Numbered from the stretch's first letter, positions 15,764 to 26,924 are shown. The stretch is 64,000 nucleotides of DNA from Cricetibacter osteomyelitidis (GCF_004340985.1 NZ_SLYB01000005.1:1-64000); one strand, 5' to 3'. Numbers and translations: made by a program. Notes: generated by a model not told the origin, from the letters alone.

Positions 15764-16984
15764 CTACTTAGATAATTCCCCAATTAAAAAATCAACCCAT
15801 TTTTTAGAATATAAGTAAGAATCATATCCTTCAATATAAGCTGAGTATTCGCCTTTAAACTTAGTATCAATAGAGTTCGGTCTAGCATTATATTTTTTCC
15901 AACACTCTGTATGTTTATGAATGTTAAATGTAGGTATTTTTTCTTTTATAAGCTCTACAACTCTAGACGGCTTAAATTTATAAGGAAATTCAACTTGCTT
16001 TAGAAAACTTATAGCATGTTCATAGTTTTTTTTCTGTTCATCAGATAAGTAATCTACATGAATGAATTCAATAGATAAATCAGAAGAATTAATGTTATTT
16101 GATATTTTAGGTATTAAATACACGGATATTCTATAATTCTGACTATTTATAATATCTTCATTTAAACTTCCCCGATAGCTATCCATAAATTTCTTAATAT
16201 CTTGATAGGCTTGAGTTTGGAATTCCTTTCTTGCCTTAATTTGAGCTTGTGATGAGATATTATTTAATTGCATTGCGATAGCTAGATTTGTTCCTAATGC
16301 ATATTTCTCTCCAAATTCTCTAACTAGCAATAGCTCAAAATTATTCAATGCAGCTTGACATTCACCTGCTACCATTATATCTATTGCAGGTAATCCCCTA
16401 TGTTCAATTTTATTTCTTAGCTTTATTAAAAAATCTAAATTGCTCTTTTCTGGTTTATTGGAATTTATCCAATATTTATCTAAGCAAGTTGATAATTCCC
16501 AAGCTTTTTCCTGTCCGTCAATTATCTTAAAATCCCCATTTTTACCTTTATAGTAGTAAACTTCATTTCTTCTTTCAAAAATAGCATGAAATAAAGATGT
16601 ATAAGCAATTATTATATTAACTATAAAGCCGTAAGTTTTAAATTCTGTAAAAGGATTGTTATATATTGAAACAGCAAGTAGTGCAAATTCTCTTGCTTTG
16701 TTTAGTAATTTACCATATTCCACTCTATTTATATCGAAACTATTCTTTTGAGAGGAAATACTTCTGAATTGCTCTTTGCTTATTGTTTTCAAAGTTTTAA
16801 CAATATATTCAAAATTGCTTTTTTCTATATATTGATACCACTTTTTAGATAAATATGTTTTACAGGTACTCTCACTTAAACCTGAATAATATGATAATTC
16901 CTTTATGTTGAAAGTATCATCTAAGTTTTCTCTCTCCACTAAGAAATCATAAGCTTTATCTATATGAATATATCTATTTTCCAT
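15764..16984 (-). CDS. DUF3644-like protein with HEPN-type R-x4-H motif
   Basis: The 406-residue protein has an N-terminal region (residues 1-95) with a possible helix-turn-helix (IKELSYYSGLSESTCKTYLS, about 27-46). A DUF3644-like helical domain (about 95-215) contains KAREFALLAVSIYNNPFTEF and the motif LRNKIEHR. In that motif Arg190 and His195 make R-x4-H, the signature of HEPN ribonucleases. The C-terminal half (about 230-406) is of unknown type. HEPN proteins are common in phage defence, where they cut RNA. Activity and any partnership with the retron are inferences from motif and location. The gene is AT-rich like the retron and separated from it by about 260 bases with the retron's own promoter, so it is probably a distinct transcription unit. 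Confidence 0.65.
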   Translation of the reverse strand: MENRYIHIDKAYDFLVERENLDDTFNIKELSYYSGLSESTCKTYLSKKWYQYIEKSNFEYIVKTLKTISKEQFRSISSQKNSFDINRVEYGKLLNKAREFALLAVSIYNNPFTEFKTYGFIVNIIIAYTSLFHAIFERRNEVYYYKGKNGDFKIIDGQEKAWELSTCLDKYWINSNKPEKSNLDFLIKLRNKIEHRGLPAIDIMVAGECQAALNNFELLLVREFGEKYALGTNLAIAMQLNNISSQAQIKARKEFQTQAYQDIKKFMDSYRGSLNEDIINSQNYRISVYLIPKISNNINSSDLSIEFIHVDYLSDEQKKNYEHAISFLKQVEFPYKFKPSRVVELIKEKIPTFNIHKHTECWKKYNARPNSIDTKFKGEYSAYIEGYDSYLYSKKWVDFLIGELSK

Positions 16985-17010
16985 ATAATTTACCTATTTA
17001 TTAATTAAAC

Positions 17011-17034
17011 AGGGCAAAGAACATACTTTGCCCT
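17011..17034 (-). terminator. purL terminator
   Basis: A 9-bp perfect stem (AGGGCAAAG / CTTTGCCCT) with a 6-nt loop lies 9 bases beyond the purL stop. A T-rich tract follows in the direction of purL transcription. It also separates purL from the defence island. Confidence 0.75.
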
Positions 17035-17042
17035 ATTATTTA

Positions 17043-20000
17043 TTATCCCAACACCACCCTCGCATTCCTAAACATCCGCATCCAAGCGCCGTCTTCGCTC
17101 CAATCTTCCGGATACCAAGAGTTGCTGACTGCTCGGAATACACGTTCAGGGTGTGGCATCATTGCAGCGATGCGGCCGTCTAGGTTAGTGATGATGGTGA
17201 TACCGTCGGTTGAGCCGTTCGGGTTTGCCGGGTATTGTTCGGTTGGGTTGCCGAGGCTGTCCACATATTGACCGACGATTAAGTTTTGGGCACGAAGTGC
17301 GGTCAGATTTTCGAGAGTTTTGAACTCGGTTTGACCTTCGCCGTGGGAAACCGCAATCGGCATATGGCTGCCTGCCATTCCTTGGAACCAAAGCGATCCG
17401 GTGTCGTTGATTTTCACCATTGCGACACGGGCTTCAAAACGTTCCGATTTATTGCGCACGAAACGCGGCCAGTTTTCGGTTCCCGGGATAATTTCCGCAA
17501 GGTTGGAAATCATTTGGCAGCCGTTGCACACCCCTAAAGCAAGGGTGTTTGGATTGGCAAAGAATTGGCTGAACTGATCACGAAGTGCGGTATTAAATAG
17601 GATCGATTTTGCCCAACCGCCGCCGGCGCCCAGTACGTCGCCATAAGAGAAGCCGCCGCAGGCGACTAACGCATTGAAATCCTTGAGGTTTCGTCTGCCG
17701 CTCATTAGGTCGGACATATGTCCGTCAATGGCATCGAAGCCGGCACGATCAAATGCCGCCGCCATTTCGTAATGGCTGTTTACTCCTTGCTCACGCAAAA
17801 TTGCAATACGTGGTTTGGCGCCTTTGGCAATATAAGGTGCGGCAATGTCTTCATTCACGTCATAACTTAAATGCACGGATAACCCTTTGTTATTCGGGTC
17901 TTTTTTCGCAGCGAACTCTTGATCGGCACATTCCGGATTGTCACGCAGGCGTTGCATTTGATGGGTCAGTTCCGCCCAGATACCACGCAATTCGGAGCGT
18001 TTTTCGCTGAGTAATACTTTAACGCCACGCACAATTTCAAAATGATCGTTATCCATTACCAGGCCTAATTCCTTGGTTAAATGGATTAAACCGTGTTGGC
18101 TTAGAACCTCACGCACGGCATTTAAATCACTTTCCCGAACCTGAATCACTGCGCCCAATTCTTCATTGAACAACACGCCTAAATCATTATCGCCAAGCGC
18201 TGAAATATCCACAGAAACGCCGCAGTTGCCGGCAAACGCCATTTCCGCCAACGTCACCACTAACCCACCGTCCGAACGGTCGTGGTAGGCAAGCAATTTT
18301 TGCTGGGCAACCAAGGCTTGCATTGCGTTAAAGAAATTTTTTAAGGTTTGCGCATTCACCACATCTGCCGGCTTGTCGCCTAATTGTTTGTAAACCTGCG
18401 CAAGTGCGGTGGCGCCCAAGCGATTTTTGCCTTCGCCCAAATCAATTAACAACAAACGGCTGTCGCCTTTGTCGGTGCGTAATTGCGGTGTCACGGTTTT
18501 GCGTACATCTTCCACACGAGCAAAGGCGGAAATCACCAAAGAAAGCGGTGCGGTGACGGTTTTTTGTTCGCCATCGTCATTCCACGTGGTTTTCATTGAC
18601 ATCGAATCCTTGCCCACCGGAATGGTCAGCCCCAATGCCGGACAAAGCTCTTCGCCCACGGCTTTAACCGCCTCATAAAGCCCGGCATCTTCGCCTTTAT
18701 GACCGGCGGCGGACATCCAGTTTGCCGATAATTTAATGCGTTTAATATCGCCGATTTCCGTTGCCGCAATATTGGTAATTGCCTCCGCCACGGCAAGGCG
18801 TGCCGACGCGCCGAAATCCAATAAGGCAACCGGTGCACGCTCGCCCATTGCCATCGCCTCGCCGTAATAGCTGTCCAAGCTCGCTGTGGTGACGGCACAA
18901 TCCGCCACCGGAATTTGCCACGGGCCGACCATCTGATCACGTGCCACCATTCCGGTGACCGAGCGGTCGCCAATGGTGATTAAGAAGGTTTTTTCCGCCA
19001 CCACAGGCAAACGTAACACCCGATGTAGCGCTTCTTTTAGCTGAATCCCCTCTTGCGAAACCGGCGCATTTTCAACCGCACTTTTTGCCGCATTACGGGT
19101 CATTTTCGGCGTTTTTCCCAATAACACATTCATCGGTAAATCAATCGGATTATTGTCAAAATGCGCATCGTGCAAGGTTAGATGTTCTTCCGCCGTTGCC
19201 TCACCGATAATCGCATAAGGCGCACGTTCACGGCGACAAAATTCCTCAAACACCGCCAATTTATCCGGCGCAACCGCCAGCACATAGCGCTCCTGCGATT
19301 CATTACACCAAATTTCCAACGGCGACATTCCTTTTTCATCGCACAAAATATCACGCAGCTCGAATTTGCCACCCCGTCCGCCATCGTGCACCAATTCCGG
19401 CATCGCATTGGATAAACCGCCTGCGCCCACATCGTGAATAAAGGCAATCGGATTATCCTCGCCTAACTGCCAGCAGCGGTCGATTACCTCCTGACAACGG
19501 CGCTCCATTTCCGGATTATCCCGTTGCACGGAAGCAAAATCCAAATCCTCTTTTGACTTACCGGATGCCATCGACGATGCTGCACCGCCGCCCAAGCCGA
19601 TATTCATCGCAGGCCCGCCCAGCACCACCAATTTCGCCCCGACAGGAATTTCCCCTTTTTGCACGTGTTCGGCACGAATATTGCCAATACCGCCGGCAAG
19701 CATAATCGGCTTATGATAGCCGCGCACTTCCTCGCCGCCAAAGCTGTTGACCTTTTCCTCATAAGTACGGAAATAACCGAGTAACGCCGGACGACCAAAT
19801 TCATTATTAAACGCTGCACCGCCTAAAGGGCCTTCAATCATAATATCCAATGCCGAAGCGATACGGCTCGGCTTAGAAAGCGGATTTTCCCAAGGCTGCT
19901 CAAAGCCCGGAATCACCAAATTCGACACAGAAAAGCCCACAAGACCGGCTTTCGGCTTCGCACCACGACCTGTTGCACCCTCATCACGAATCTCACCGCC

Positions 20001-20936
20001 CGAGCCCGTTGCCGCCCCCGGGAACGGCGAAATTGCCGTCGGGTGATTATGGGTTTCCACCTTCATTAAAATATGCGCCTCTTCGTTGTGATAACGATAT
20101 TGCCCGTCCTGATCGGGAAAGAAACGCCCGATTTTCGAACCTTCCATCACCGCCGCATTGTCTTTATAGGCGGAAAGCACATAATCCGGCGTTTTCTCAA
20201 AGGTATTTTTAATCATCTTAAACAGGGATTTTTCCTGTTTTTCACCGTCAATCACCCAATCCGCATTAAAAATCTTATGGCGGCAATGCTCCGAGTTTGC
20301 CTGCGCAAACATATACAGCTCAATATCATTCGGATTGCGCCCAAGTGCGGTGAAATTTTCCACTAAATAATCAATCTCATCTTCCGCCAGCGCCAAGCCT
20401 AACTCCACATTTGCCGCTTCCAACGCCTGACGGCCGCCGGTTAATACATCAACAGTGGTAAATGGTTTAGGTTCTTGTTGTTGGAATAACGCTTGTGCTT
20501 CGCTTTCGATACGAATCACGGTTTCCATCATGCGATCGTGCAAAAGTGCGGTCAGTTTTTCTGTTTTTTCTGTGTCTAATTCAGTTGAAAATTCAAAGTA
20601 ATAGGCAAGTCCGCGTTCAATACGTTGCACCTTGCTTAGGCCGCAGTTATGAGCAATGTCGGTGGCTTTGGAAGACCAGGAGGAAATTGTGCCGATGCGA
20701 GGAATCACGATAAAGGTTTCGCCTTTCGGCTCATGTTCTGCTAACGTTGGACCATAATGCAATAATTCGGTGAGCTCTTTTTCTTCAAGTGCGGTCAATT
20801 TTTCATTTAAATTGACGAAATGCACGTATTCAGCATAAACGGATTTCACCGACAATGCTGCTTTTTCAAAACGTGCTAATAATTGATTAATACGGAATTC
20901 GGAAAGGGCTGGCGAGCCACGGAAGATTTGTAACAT
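17043..20936 (-). CDS. purL: Phosphoribosylformylglycinamidine synthase (FGAM synthase)
   Basis: PurL converts FGAR, glutamine and ATP to FGAM in purine synthesis. From the ATG at 20936 it has 1297 residues, the usual length of the large single-chain form. It starts [15 protein letters not shown]. The synthase core contains [28 protein letters not shown] split over two conserved segments. A class I glutamine amidotransferase domain fills the last roughly 250 residues, with the nucleophile in GVCNGCQM and the partner His/Glu in MPHPER. An in-frame ATG at 21044 would add 36 residues, but it lies upstream of the promoter and PurR box, so it is not the start. Base composition is clearly higher in GC than in the retron island next door. 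Confidence 0.97.
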   Translation of the reverse strand: MLQIFRGSPALSEFRINQLLARFEKAALSVKSVYAEYVHFVNLNEKLTALEEKELTELLHYGPTLAEHEPKGETFIVIPRIGTISSWSSKATDIAHNCGLSKVQRIERGLAYYFEFSTELDTEKTEKLTALLHDRMMETVIRIESEAQALFQQQEPKPFTTVDVLTGGRQALEAANVELGLALAEDEIDYLVENFTALGRNPNDIELYMFAQANSEHCRHKIFNADWVIDGEKQEKSLFKMIKNTFEKTPDYVLSAYKDNAAVMEGSKIGRFFPDQDGQYRYHNEEAHILMKVETHNHPTAISPFPGAATGSGGEIRDEGATGRGAKPKAGLVGFSVSNLVIPGFEQPWENPLSKPSRIASALDIMIEGPLGGAAFNNEFGRPALLGYFRTYEEKVNSFGGEEVRGYHKPIMLAGGIGNIRAEHVQKGEIPVGAKLVVLGGPAMNIGLGGGAASSMASGKSKEDLDFASVQRDNPEMERRCQEVIDRCWQLGEDNPIAFIHDVGAGGLSNAMPELVHDGGRGGKFELRDILCDEKGMSPLEIWCNESQERYVLAVAPDKLAVFEEFCRRERAPYAIIGEATAEEHLTLHDAHFDNNPIDLPMNVLLGKTPKMTRNAAKSAVENAPVSQEGIQLKEALHRVLRLPVVAEKTFLITIGDRSVTGMVARDQMVGPWQIPVADCAVTTASLDSYYGEAMAMGERAPVALLDFGASARLAVAEAITNIAATEIGDIKRIKLSANWMSAAGHKGEDAGLYEAVKAVGEELCPALGLTIPVGKDSMSMKTTWNDDGEQKTVTAPLSLVISAFARVEDVRKTVTPQLRTDKGDSRLLLIDLGEGKNRLGATALAQVYKQLGDKPADVVNAQTLKNFFNAMQALVAQQKLLAYHDRSDGGLVVTLAEMAFAGNCGVSVDISALGDNDLGVLFNEELGAVIQVRESDLNAVREVLSQHGLIHLTKELGLVMDNDHFEIVRGVKVLLSEKRSELRGIWAELTHQMQRLRDNPECADQEFAAKKDPNNKGLSVHLSYDVNEDIAAPYIAKGAKPRIAILREQGVNSHYEMAAAFDRAGFDAIDGHMSDLMSGRRNLKDFNALVACGGFSYGDVLGAGGGWAKSILFNTALRDQFSQFFANPNTLALGVCNGCQMISNLAEIIPGTENWPRFVRNKSERFEARVAMVKINDTGSLWFQGMAGSHMPIAVSHGEGQTEFKTLENLTALRAQNLIVGQYVDSLGNPTEQYPANPNGSTDGITIITNLDGRIAAMMPHPERVFRAVSNSWYPEDWSEDGAWMRMFRNARVVLG

Positions 20937-20978
20937 AGGAGTTTCACCAAAGTTGAGTTGTACAAAAAAATTGAGGAT

Positions 20979-21017
20979 ATTATAAAGGAAAGGGCGGAAA
21001 AACGAAAACGTTTGCGT
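20979..21017 (-). promoter_or_regulatory. purL promoter with PurR operator
   Basis: On the - strand, TTTCGT (21007-21002) and TATAAT (20984-20979) are spaced 17 bases apart. The palindrome ACGAAAACGTTTGCGT (21002-21017) fits the PurR consensus and covers the -35 element. Repression by PurR with hypoxanthine or guanine is the known mode in enterobacteria. Confidence 0.85.
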
Positions 21018-21114
21018 ATTTTGATGTAAAAAAAGATTGAACAAAATTGCTATTTGTGTAACTAATATGTAAAAATCAACAAAATTAATTTATAAATAGA
21101 ATAATTGAGGTTCT

Positions 21115-22629
21115 TTGAAAGGCTTATTTTTACGTAGTATCGTGGCGATTGCCCTACTGCTTTGGGCAATAGATATGGTGTTTCCGTGGCAGCGGATTAT
21201 GCAGTCGGAAGAAAACCATTACAGTGCGATTTTACAACAGAAAAAATTGACAGTGGGAACTATCAATAATTCGGTTTCATATTTTATCGGTTCGGAAGGA
21301 CAATCCGGCTTGGAATATGAGCTTAGTCGTGCTTTTGCCGATTATTTGGGCGTGGGGCTTGATGTGAAAGTCATGAGTAATAGCGATGAATTGTTCGATG
21401 CGTTGGAAAATAATGATATTGATATTGCCGCCGCCAATTTATTATTTCAACCGCAAAAAGCCGATCGTTACCAAATCGGGCCGGCGTATTATTCCGCATC
21501 GTGGCAACTTGCCTATCGCAAAGGCGAAGTGAGACCGAAATCGTTGGGCGATATTAAAGGCAAATTAGCCATCATAAATGGCTCGGAACTGACCGCACTT
21601 TTGCAGGATGCCAAGTTGAAATATTCCGATTTGCAATGGACAACAGAGAAGTCGCTGAATCAAGAAGAATTATTGCTTAAAGTAGCGAATGGTCAACTGG
21701 ATTATACTATTGCTAATTCCATTGATATTTCTGCCGTGCAACAAATTCGTCCGGAAATTGATGTGGCTTTCGATTTAACTGATGAATCTTCCGTGCATTG
21801 GTATTTGCCCACCAGTTCATACAGCGAGCTGCAATCGGCGTTGTTGGATTTTATGAATGGTGCTATTGAAAGCGGTTTGATCGCCCGTATTGAAGAAAAA
21901 TATTTTAATCATTTCAGTAACTTCGATTATGTGGATACCCGTTCGTATTTACAGGCAATTGAGAAAATTCTGCCGAAATATCAACCGCACTTTGAGAAAT
22001 ATCGCGGCGATTTAGATTGGCGATTGCTGGCTGCTATTGCTTATCAGGAGTCGCATTGGGTGGAAGATGCCACATCACCTACCGGTGTTCGCGGTATTAT
22101 GATGCTCACTAAAGATACGGCGGATCGCATGAAAATCACCAATCGAATCAATGCAGAGCAGAGTATTAAGGCCGGTGCGGGATATTTGCATTTGCTGATG
22201 AATCAAATGCCGGAAACCATTCCTCAGGAAGACCGTATTTGGTATGCGTTGGCGGCGTATAATATGGGCTTGGGACATTTATTGGATGTGCGGCGTTTAA
22301 CTAAAGAGTTGGGCGGTGATCCCGATAATTGGCTAGATGTAAAGAAAAACTTACCGCTCTTGGCGGAAAAGAAATATTATAGTAAGCTCAAGTATGGCTA
22401 CGCCCGTGGTTATGAGGCTTATCAATATGTGGAAAATATCCGTCGTTACATGAACAGTATTATGAATTATCACCGCGTGCAGGAAGAGCAGGCGAACACA
22501 CAGGCTCATGTAACGACACAGACGGTAATTGCAGAGAGAAACGCAGAAATACCGGAAAATCAAGCAGTAATAAAATCGGAAACTGAAAATAAACAAATAA
22601 AAGCAGAGGAAAAGCAGGAGAATAAATAA
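21115..22629 (+). CDS. mltF: Membrane-bound lytic murein transglycosylase F
   Basis: The 504-residue enzyme cleaves peptidoglycan to 1,6-anhydromuropeptides at the outer membrane. An N-terminal hydrophobic segment (residues 5-24) acts as signal or anchor. Residues about 42-265 form a periplasmic solute-binding-like domain that regulates activity. Residues about 298-450 are the SLT domain, with the catalytic Glu312 in AYQESHW and the downstream [12 protein letters not shown] motif. The start is a TTG at 21115 with GAGG just before it; no ATG fits. The C-terminal 40 residues are charged and low-complexity. The stop codon overlaps the start of a small basic gene (TAATG). Confidence 0.92.
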   Translation: MKGLFLRSIVAIALLLWAIDMVFPWQRIMQSEENHYSAILQQKKLTVGTINNSVSYFIGSEGQSGLEYELSRAFADYLGVGLDVKVMSNSDELFDALENNDIDIAAANLLFQPQKADRYQIGPAYYSASWQLAYRKGEVRPKSLGDIKGKLAIINGSELTALLQDAKLKYSDLQWTTEKSLNQEELLLKVANGQLDYTIANSIDISAVQQIRPEIDVAFDLTDESSVHWYLPTSSYSELQSALLDFMNGAIESGLIARIEEKYFNHFSNFDYVDTRSYLQAIEKILPKYQPHFEKYRGDLDWRLLAAIAYQESHWVEDATSPTGVRGIMMLTKDTADRMKITNRINAEQSIKAGAGYLHLLMNQMPETIPQEDRIWYALAAYNMGLGHLLDVRRLTKELGGDPDNWLDVKKNLPLLAEKKYYSKLKYGYARGYEAYQYVENIRRYMNSIMNYHRVQEEQANTQAHVTTQTVIAERNAEIPENQAVIKSETENKQIKAEEKQENK

Positions 22630-22766
22630 TGGCAAGACGTAAATCTTTTTTTAAACGAACAAAATCTCTGTCATTGCAAAGAAGAACAAGACGAATGCAT
22701 CATATTAAGTATCGTAAATCATTGATTCTATCCCGTCATGCATTGCATTTTATGATGCAACAATAG
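22629..22766 (+). CDS. 45-residue strongly basic protein coupled to mltF
   Basis: The short open frame begins at an ATG whose A is the last base of the mltF stop (TAATG). An AGGAG ribosome site sits 8 bases upstream, inside the end of mltF. The protein begins [19 protein letters not shown] and ends HALHFMMQQ. It has about 16 Lys/Arg and several His but no Asp or Glu, so it is extremely basic; no membrane segment or signal peptide is seen. It ends 15 bases before proB. I do not recognise a family. RNA binding, or partnership with a nucleic acid or ribosome, would fit its composition but is guesswork. Confidence 0.65.
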   Translation: MARRKSFFKRTKSLSLQRRTRRMHHIKYRKSLILSRHALHFMMQQ

Positions 22767-22781
22767 AAGTAAACCTGAACT

Positions 22782-23888
22782 ATGTTAAATAAAAAGAAGA
22801 CTATTGTTGTTAAATTCGGAACTAGCACATTAACATCAGGCAGTCCGAAACTTGATCGTCCGCAAATGTTGGAAATCGTACGACAAATTGCTCAGTTACA
22901 AAAAGCGGACTTTAATATGGTGATTGTCACATCCGGTGCTATTGCTGCCGGTCGGGATTATCTCGGTCATCCGCAATTACCGCCGACTATTGCCTCAAAA
23001 CAATTATTGGCTGCAGTCGGACAAAGCCAACTGATTCAAACTTGGGAGCAACTGTTTGATATTTATGGAATTCATATCGGGCAGATTTTATTAAGTCGTG
23101 CGGATATTGAAGATCGCGAACGTTTTTTAAATGCCCGCGATACATTGCATGCCTTGTTGGATAATAATATTATTCCAGTGATCAATGAAAATGATGCCGT
23201 GGCCACCGCCGAAATTAAAGTAGGCGATAACGATAATTTATCGGCATTAGTGGCAATTTTGGTGCAGGCGGATCAACTTTATTTATTGACGGATCAACAA
23301 GGGTTGTTTGACAGTGATCCCCGTTCAAATCCTGATGCCGAATTAATCAAGGTGGTGGATAAAGTCACCGATCATATCCGTTCTATTGCAGGCGGTAGCG
23401 GCACTAATTTAGGTACGGGCGGAATGATTACAAAAATTATCGCAGCAGATGTGGCAACCCGTTCCGGTATTGAAACCATTATCGCACCGGGCAGCCGCAA
23501 TAATGTGATTACCGATCTTGCCCTGGGCGCTGAAATCGGGACAAAATTTACCGCACTTTCCGATCATTTGGAAAGCCGTAAGCAATGGCTGTTTGCCGCA
23601 CCGAGAGTGGGTTTTCTGACGATTGATAAAGGTGCGGAAAGCGCACTGCTTAATCAGGGTAAATCGCTGCTTCCTGCCGGTATTGCTACGGTAGAAGGGC
23701 GTTTTTCCCGTGGCGAAGTGGTGATGATCCGCACTCAACAAGGTAAAAATATTGCACTGGGAATGCCGCGTTATAACAGCGATGCGTTACAACAAATCAA
23801 AGGCAAAAAATCACAAGATATTGAAAACATTCTCGGTTATGAATACGGTCCGGTCGCCATTCATCGAGATGATATGGTATTGTTGTGA
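22782..23888 (+). CDS. proB: Glutamate 5-kinase
   Basis: ProB phosphorylates glutamate, the first step of proline synthesis. The 368-residue protein has an amino-acid kinase domain (residues 1-245). Its motifs are VVKFGTSTL (nucleotide site), [11 protein letters not shown], the glutamate-site loop NENDAV, and [11 protein letters not shown]-terminal PUA domain follows (about 280-355; [20 protein letters not shown]). This is the usual full length. It lies 15 bases after the small basic gene and may share its transcript. proA is not adjacent, unlike in E. coli. Proline probably controls the enzyme by feedback through the kinase domain, as known for the family. Confidence 0.95.
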   Translation: MLNKKKTIVVKFGTSTLTSGSPKLDRPQMLEIVRQIAQLQKADFNMVIVTSGAIAAGRDYLGHPQLPPTIASKQLLAAVGQSQLIQTWEQLFDIYGIHIGQILLSRADIEDRERFLNARDTLHALLDNNIIPVINENDAVATAEIKVGDNDNLSALVAILVQADQLYLLTDQQGLFDSDPRSNPDAELIKVVDKVTDHIRSIAGGSGTNLGTGGMITKIIAADVATRSGIETIIAPGSRNNVITDLALGAEIGTKFTALSDHLESRKQWLFAAPRVGFLTIDKGAESALLNQGKSLLPAGIATVEGRFSRGEVVMIRTQQGKNIALGMPRYNSDALQQIKGKKSQDIENILGYEYGPVAIHRDDMVLL

Positions 23889-23919
23889 TTTGATGTCGCA
23901 GGTCGGGTATAAAAGAAAA

Positions 23920-23984
23920 GGATTAAGTTCATTGAACTTAATCCTCAGGCTGTTGACAAACCTTCTCCCGTTTACGGGAGAAGA
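23920..23984. terminator. Two hairpins between convergent proB and trpS
   Basis: The first hairpin is 12 bp (AGGATTAAGTTC / GAACTTAATCCT, 23920-23946) and is followed on the - strand by a T-rich tract, fitting the end of the trpS operon. The second is 10 bp with a 2-nt loop (CTTCTCCCGT / ACGGGAGAAG, 23963-23984). Confidence 0.65.
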
Positions 23985-24043
23985 GGGATAAAAATCCCAC
24001 ATTTTTGTCCATTACGCCCTTTTTTCATATAGTTTCTAAGTTC

Positions 24044-25051
24044 CTATGATTGCCCTAAGGTAAATCCGACGGCATCGTACACCTTACGTAATGTGGCTTC
24101 CGCCCGTTCATTGGCTTTTCTCGCCCCTTCTGCGGCGATTTTATTTAATAAGGCTTCATCGTTACGGAATTTCCAGAAGCGTTCTTGTAAACCACTCAGC
24201 ATTTCGGATACACGTTCTGCTGTTTCGGTTTTTAAATGACCATACATTTTACCTTCAAATTCCGCTTCTAATTGAGTGATGGATTTACCTGTCACACCGG
24301 CAAGAATATCCAATAAGTTCGATACACCGGCTTTATTTACGCGGTCGTAACGAATAACCGGCGGTTCATCGGAATCCGTCACGGCACGTTTGATTTTTTT
24401 CGCTACGGCTTTCGGATCTTCCAATAAGCTAATCACATTATTGCGGTTATCGTCGGATTTCGACATTTTTTTCTCGGGATCTTGTAAAGACATCACGCGA
24501 GCACCGGATTTAGCAATAAATACTTCCGGCACTGCAAAAATATCGCCATATAAAGCATTGAAACGATTAGCAATATCGCGAGTAATTTCTAAGTGTTGTT
24601 TTTGGTCTTCACCCACCGGCACTTGGTTGGCCTGATAGAGTAAAATATCCGCGGCCATCAGCACGGGATAAGTAAATAAGCCGACGTTTACGTTATCGGC
24701 GTGGCGGGCAGACTTGTCTTTAAATTGAGTCATACGACCCATTTCACCGAAATAGGTGTAGCAATTCAGCACCCAAGCTAATTGCGTGTGAGCCGGTACG
24801 TGGGATTGAATGAAAATCGTGCTTTTTTCCGGATCGATACCGCAGGCCAAGTATAACGCTAACACATCAAGACTGGCTTTGCGTAGTGCTGCGGGGTCTT
24901 GCCGTACGGTGATGGCATGCAAATCTACGATACAATACAGGCAATCGTAATCGTCTTGCATTGCTACGAATTGACGCAATGCTCCCATGTAGTTACCGAT
25001 AGTCAGTTCGCCGGACGGTTGTACGCCGCTGAATACAATAGGTTTTGTCAT
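24044..25051 (-). CDS. trpS: Tryptophanyl-tRNA synthetase
   Basis: This is a class I synthetase that charges tRNA-Trp. The 335-residue protein begins with [18 protein letters not shown], which carries the HIGH-like element TIGN, and has the KMSKSD signature near residue 200 ([12 protein letters not shown]). GEDQKQHLE (about 144-152) contributes to the ATP/Trp pocket. Length matches the bacterial enzyme. It is the last gene of the rpe-gph-trpS operon, 9 bases after gph, the same order as in E. coli. Confidence 0.97.
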   Translation of the reverse strand: MTKPIVFSGVQPSGELTIGNYMGALRQFVAMQDDYDCLYCIVDLHAITVRQDPAALRKASLDVLALYLACGIDPEKSTIFIQSHVPAHTQLAWVLNCYTYFGEMGRMTQFKDKSARHADNVNVGLFTYPVLMAADILLYQANQVPVGEDQKQHLEITRDIANRFNALYGDIFAVPEVFIAKSGARVMSLQDPEKKMSKSDDNRNNVISLLEDPKAVAKKIKRAVTDSDEPPVIRYDRVNKAGVSNLLDILAGVTGKSITQLEAEFEGKMYGHLKTETAERVSEMLSGLQERFWKFRNDEALLNKIAAEGARKANERAEATLRKVYDAVGFTLGQS

Positions 25052-25060
25052 TTGAGTTCC

Positions 25061-25732
25061 TTATACAATTTTTAAAATATCGGCGAAATCGTCAAACACC
25101 CAGTCCGGGTTGGCTTCGCTGATAGGAATGTTGTAGTTGTAGCCGTAGGTTAAGCCCACTACCGGACAACCAGCGGAATGTGCCGCTAGAATATCATTTT
25201 TTGAGTCGCCCACAAATAACATTTGTTTCGGATAGATACCGAATTTGCCGAATAAATAATACATCGGCCCCGGATGCGGTTTAATGGCTGGCAGCGATTG
25301 GCCGCCTAGCATTTCGCTGAACAAATGATCGATTCCAAAAGCCGCCAATACCGGTTCTACGTGTTTAGTCGGTTTATTGGTGATCACGGCAAGAATATAG
25401 CCTTTTGCTTTTAATTGCTCTAAGGTTTCTTTTACGTTCGGGTATAACCGACTCACATTACAGAGATTTTCGCCGTAATATACGCCGAAACGGTATTTCA
25501 GCTGTTTGATTTCGTCATCATTAAGTGTTTTGCCCGATTCCGCTTTCGCCCAAGCCAACGCTTCACCGATTAAGATATCTGCTCCTTTGCCGATCCAGGT
25601 CATCACACGGTTTTCTTCTGCTTGCGGTAAACCGAATTCTGTCAAAGCCGAATTTACTGAAAGAGCCAAATCCGGTAGGCTGTTTACCAAGGTTCCGTCT
25701 AAATCGAAACCGATTACTTTAAATTGAGACAT
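25061..25732 (-). CDS. gph: Phosphoglycolate phosphatase
   Basis: This HAD-superfamily phosphatase removes 2-phosphoglycolate arising from DNA repair. The 223-residue protein shows HAD motif I, GFDLDGTLVNS (residues 8-18, nucleophile Asp10), motif II, VITNKP (about 115-120), the Lys in PAIKPHPGP, and motif IV, FVGDSKNDI. A helical cap lies between motifs I and II. It starts 26 bases after rpe and ends 9 bases before trpS, as in the conserved operon. Confidence 0.93.
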   Translation of the reverse strand: MSQFKVIGFDLDGTLVNSLPDLALSVNSALTEFGLPQAEENRVMTWIGKGADILIGEALAWAKAESGKTLNDDEIKQLKYRFGVYYGENLCNVSRLYPNVKETLEQLKAKGYILAVITNKPTKHVEPVLAAFGIDHLFSEMLGGQSLPAIKPHPGPMYYLFGKFGIYPKQMLFVGDSKNDILAAHSAGCPVVGLTYGYNYNIPISEANPDWVFDDFADILKIV

Positions 25733-25758
25733 TTTATTTTTCCTTGTAATTTAAATAG

Positions 25759-26442
25759 TTACACCAAGTCACCACAGACTTTAGCAAGTTCTGCTCGCAT
25801 TTCATCAATAACTTTTTGATAATTCGGTTGGTCGAAAATAGCGGAACCGGCGACAAACATATCCGCACCGGCACGGGCGATCTCGGCGATATTGTTAGTT
25901 TTCACACCGCCGTCCACTTCCAAACGAATATCAAAACCGCTTGCATCAATACGTTGACGGGCTTGTTTGAGTTTATCTAAGGTTGACGGGATAAAAGATT
26001 GTCCGCCGAATCCCGGATTAACGGACATTAATAAGATGATATCCACTTTATCCATTACATAATCCAAATAGCTTAGCGGTGTTGCCGGATTAAAAACCAG
26101 ACCTGATTTGCATCCGCAATCGCGGATCAGCTGTAACGAACGGTCAATATGCTCACTGGCTTCCGGGTGGAAAGTAATATAGTTTGCACCGGCTTTTGCG
26201 AAATCCGGAATAATGCGATCAACCGGTTTCACCATCAAATGTACATCAATGGGGGCGGTGATACCGTAATCACGCAAAGCTTTGCAGACAGCCGGACCGA
26301 ACGTTAAATTTGGCACATAATGGTTATCCATCACATCAAAATGAATCACATCCGCACCGGCAGCCAGTACTTGCCGCACATCATCGCCTAAACGAGCCAA
26401 ATCCGCAGATAAAATAGACGGGGCAATTAAATAATTTTTCAT
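25759..26442 (-). CDS. rpe: Ribulose-phosphate 3-epimerase
   Basis: Rpe interconverts ribulose 5-phosphate and xylulose 5-phosphate in the pentose phosphate pathway. The 227-residue TIM barrel contains [32 protein letters not shown] (metal His and Asp), [18 protein letters not shown] and EVDGGV. All metal-binding and catalytic residues are visible. It is the first gene of the rpe-gph-trpS operon. The interval to the divergent glpE gene carries a pair of inverted uptake signals. Confidence 0.96.
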   Translation of the reverse strand: MKNYLIAPSILSADLARLGDDVRQVLAAGADVIHFDVMDNHYVPNLTFGPAVCKALRDYGITAPIDVHLMVKPVDRIIPDFAKAGANYITFHPEASEHIDRSLQLIRDCGCKSGLVFNPATPLSYLDYVMDKVDIILLMSVNPGFGGQSFIPSTLDKLKQARQRIDASGFDIRLEVDGGVKTNNIAEIARAGADMFVAGSAIFDQPNYQKVIDEMRAELAKVCGDLV

Positions 26443-26511
26443 AGTATCACCATTGATTTTGCTAAAAATAATGTCATGTAGTTTACTACTTAATGGGAAA
26501 TTGGTAAAACG

Positions 26512-26578
26512 AAAGTGCGGTTCAATTTGGCAAGATTTTCGGTATTTGTTAAAATACTGTAAAATCTTACCGCACTTT
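26512..26578. repeat. Inverted uptake-signal pair between rpe and glpE
   Basis: AAAGTGCGGT (26512-26521) and ACCGCACTTT (26569-26578) are complementary. Inside them AAGATTTT (26532-26539) pairs with AAAATCTT (26561-26568), so a nested hairpin can form. Since rpe and glpE diverge here, it cannot end either gene; it sits in their shared promoter region. Confidence 0.6.
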
Positions 26579-26597
26579 ATAGAAAAACAGGTTCATT

Positions 26598-26924
26598 ATG
26601 GCACAATTTACTGAAATCAGCCCGCAGCAAGCGTGGCAGATGATGAATGACGAGAACGCCGTGTTAGTGGACGTGCGTGATGCCATGCATTTTCAATACA
26701 GCCGCCCGCAAAGGGCGTTTCATCTCACCAATCAAAGTTATGGCGAATTCCGGAATTTATATGATTATGATGATCCGATCATTGTCAGCTGCTATCACGG
26801 CATCAGCAGTCGAAACGTCGCACAGTTTTTAGTTGAACAGGGCTACGATAATGTGTTCAGCGTTATTGGTGGGTTTGAAGGCTGGCATCGGGCAGGATTG
26901 CCGATTGAAACGGCTTGTGTCTAA
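26598..26924 (+). CDS. glpE: Thiosulfate sulfurtransferase (rhodanese) GlpE
   Basis: The single-domain rhodanese has 108 residues and transfers sulfur from thiosulfate to cyanide or thioredoxin in vitro. The active-site loop CYHGIS begins at Cys65, the same position as in E. coli GlpE. The strand [12 protein letters not shown] (22-33) and [12 protein letters not shown] close the domain. It is not linked to glp genes here. An inverted uptake signal follows the gene near 26970. Confidence 0.93.
   Translation: MAQFTEISPQQAWQMMNDENAVLVDVRDAMHFQYSRPQRAFHLTNQSYGEFRNLYDYDDPIIVSCYHGISSRNVAQFLVEQGYDNVFSVIGGFEGWHRAGLPIETACV

Noticed and set aside
20937-21044. 36-residue N-terminal extension of PurL
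   Set aside because: It includes the PurR box and promoter and makes the protein longer than its family; the ATG at 20936 gives the usual start and length.
23920-23984. Hairpins after proB considered as an attenuator for trpS
   Set aside because: They lie at the 3' ends of two convergent genes, not upstream of trpS, so they act as terminators.
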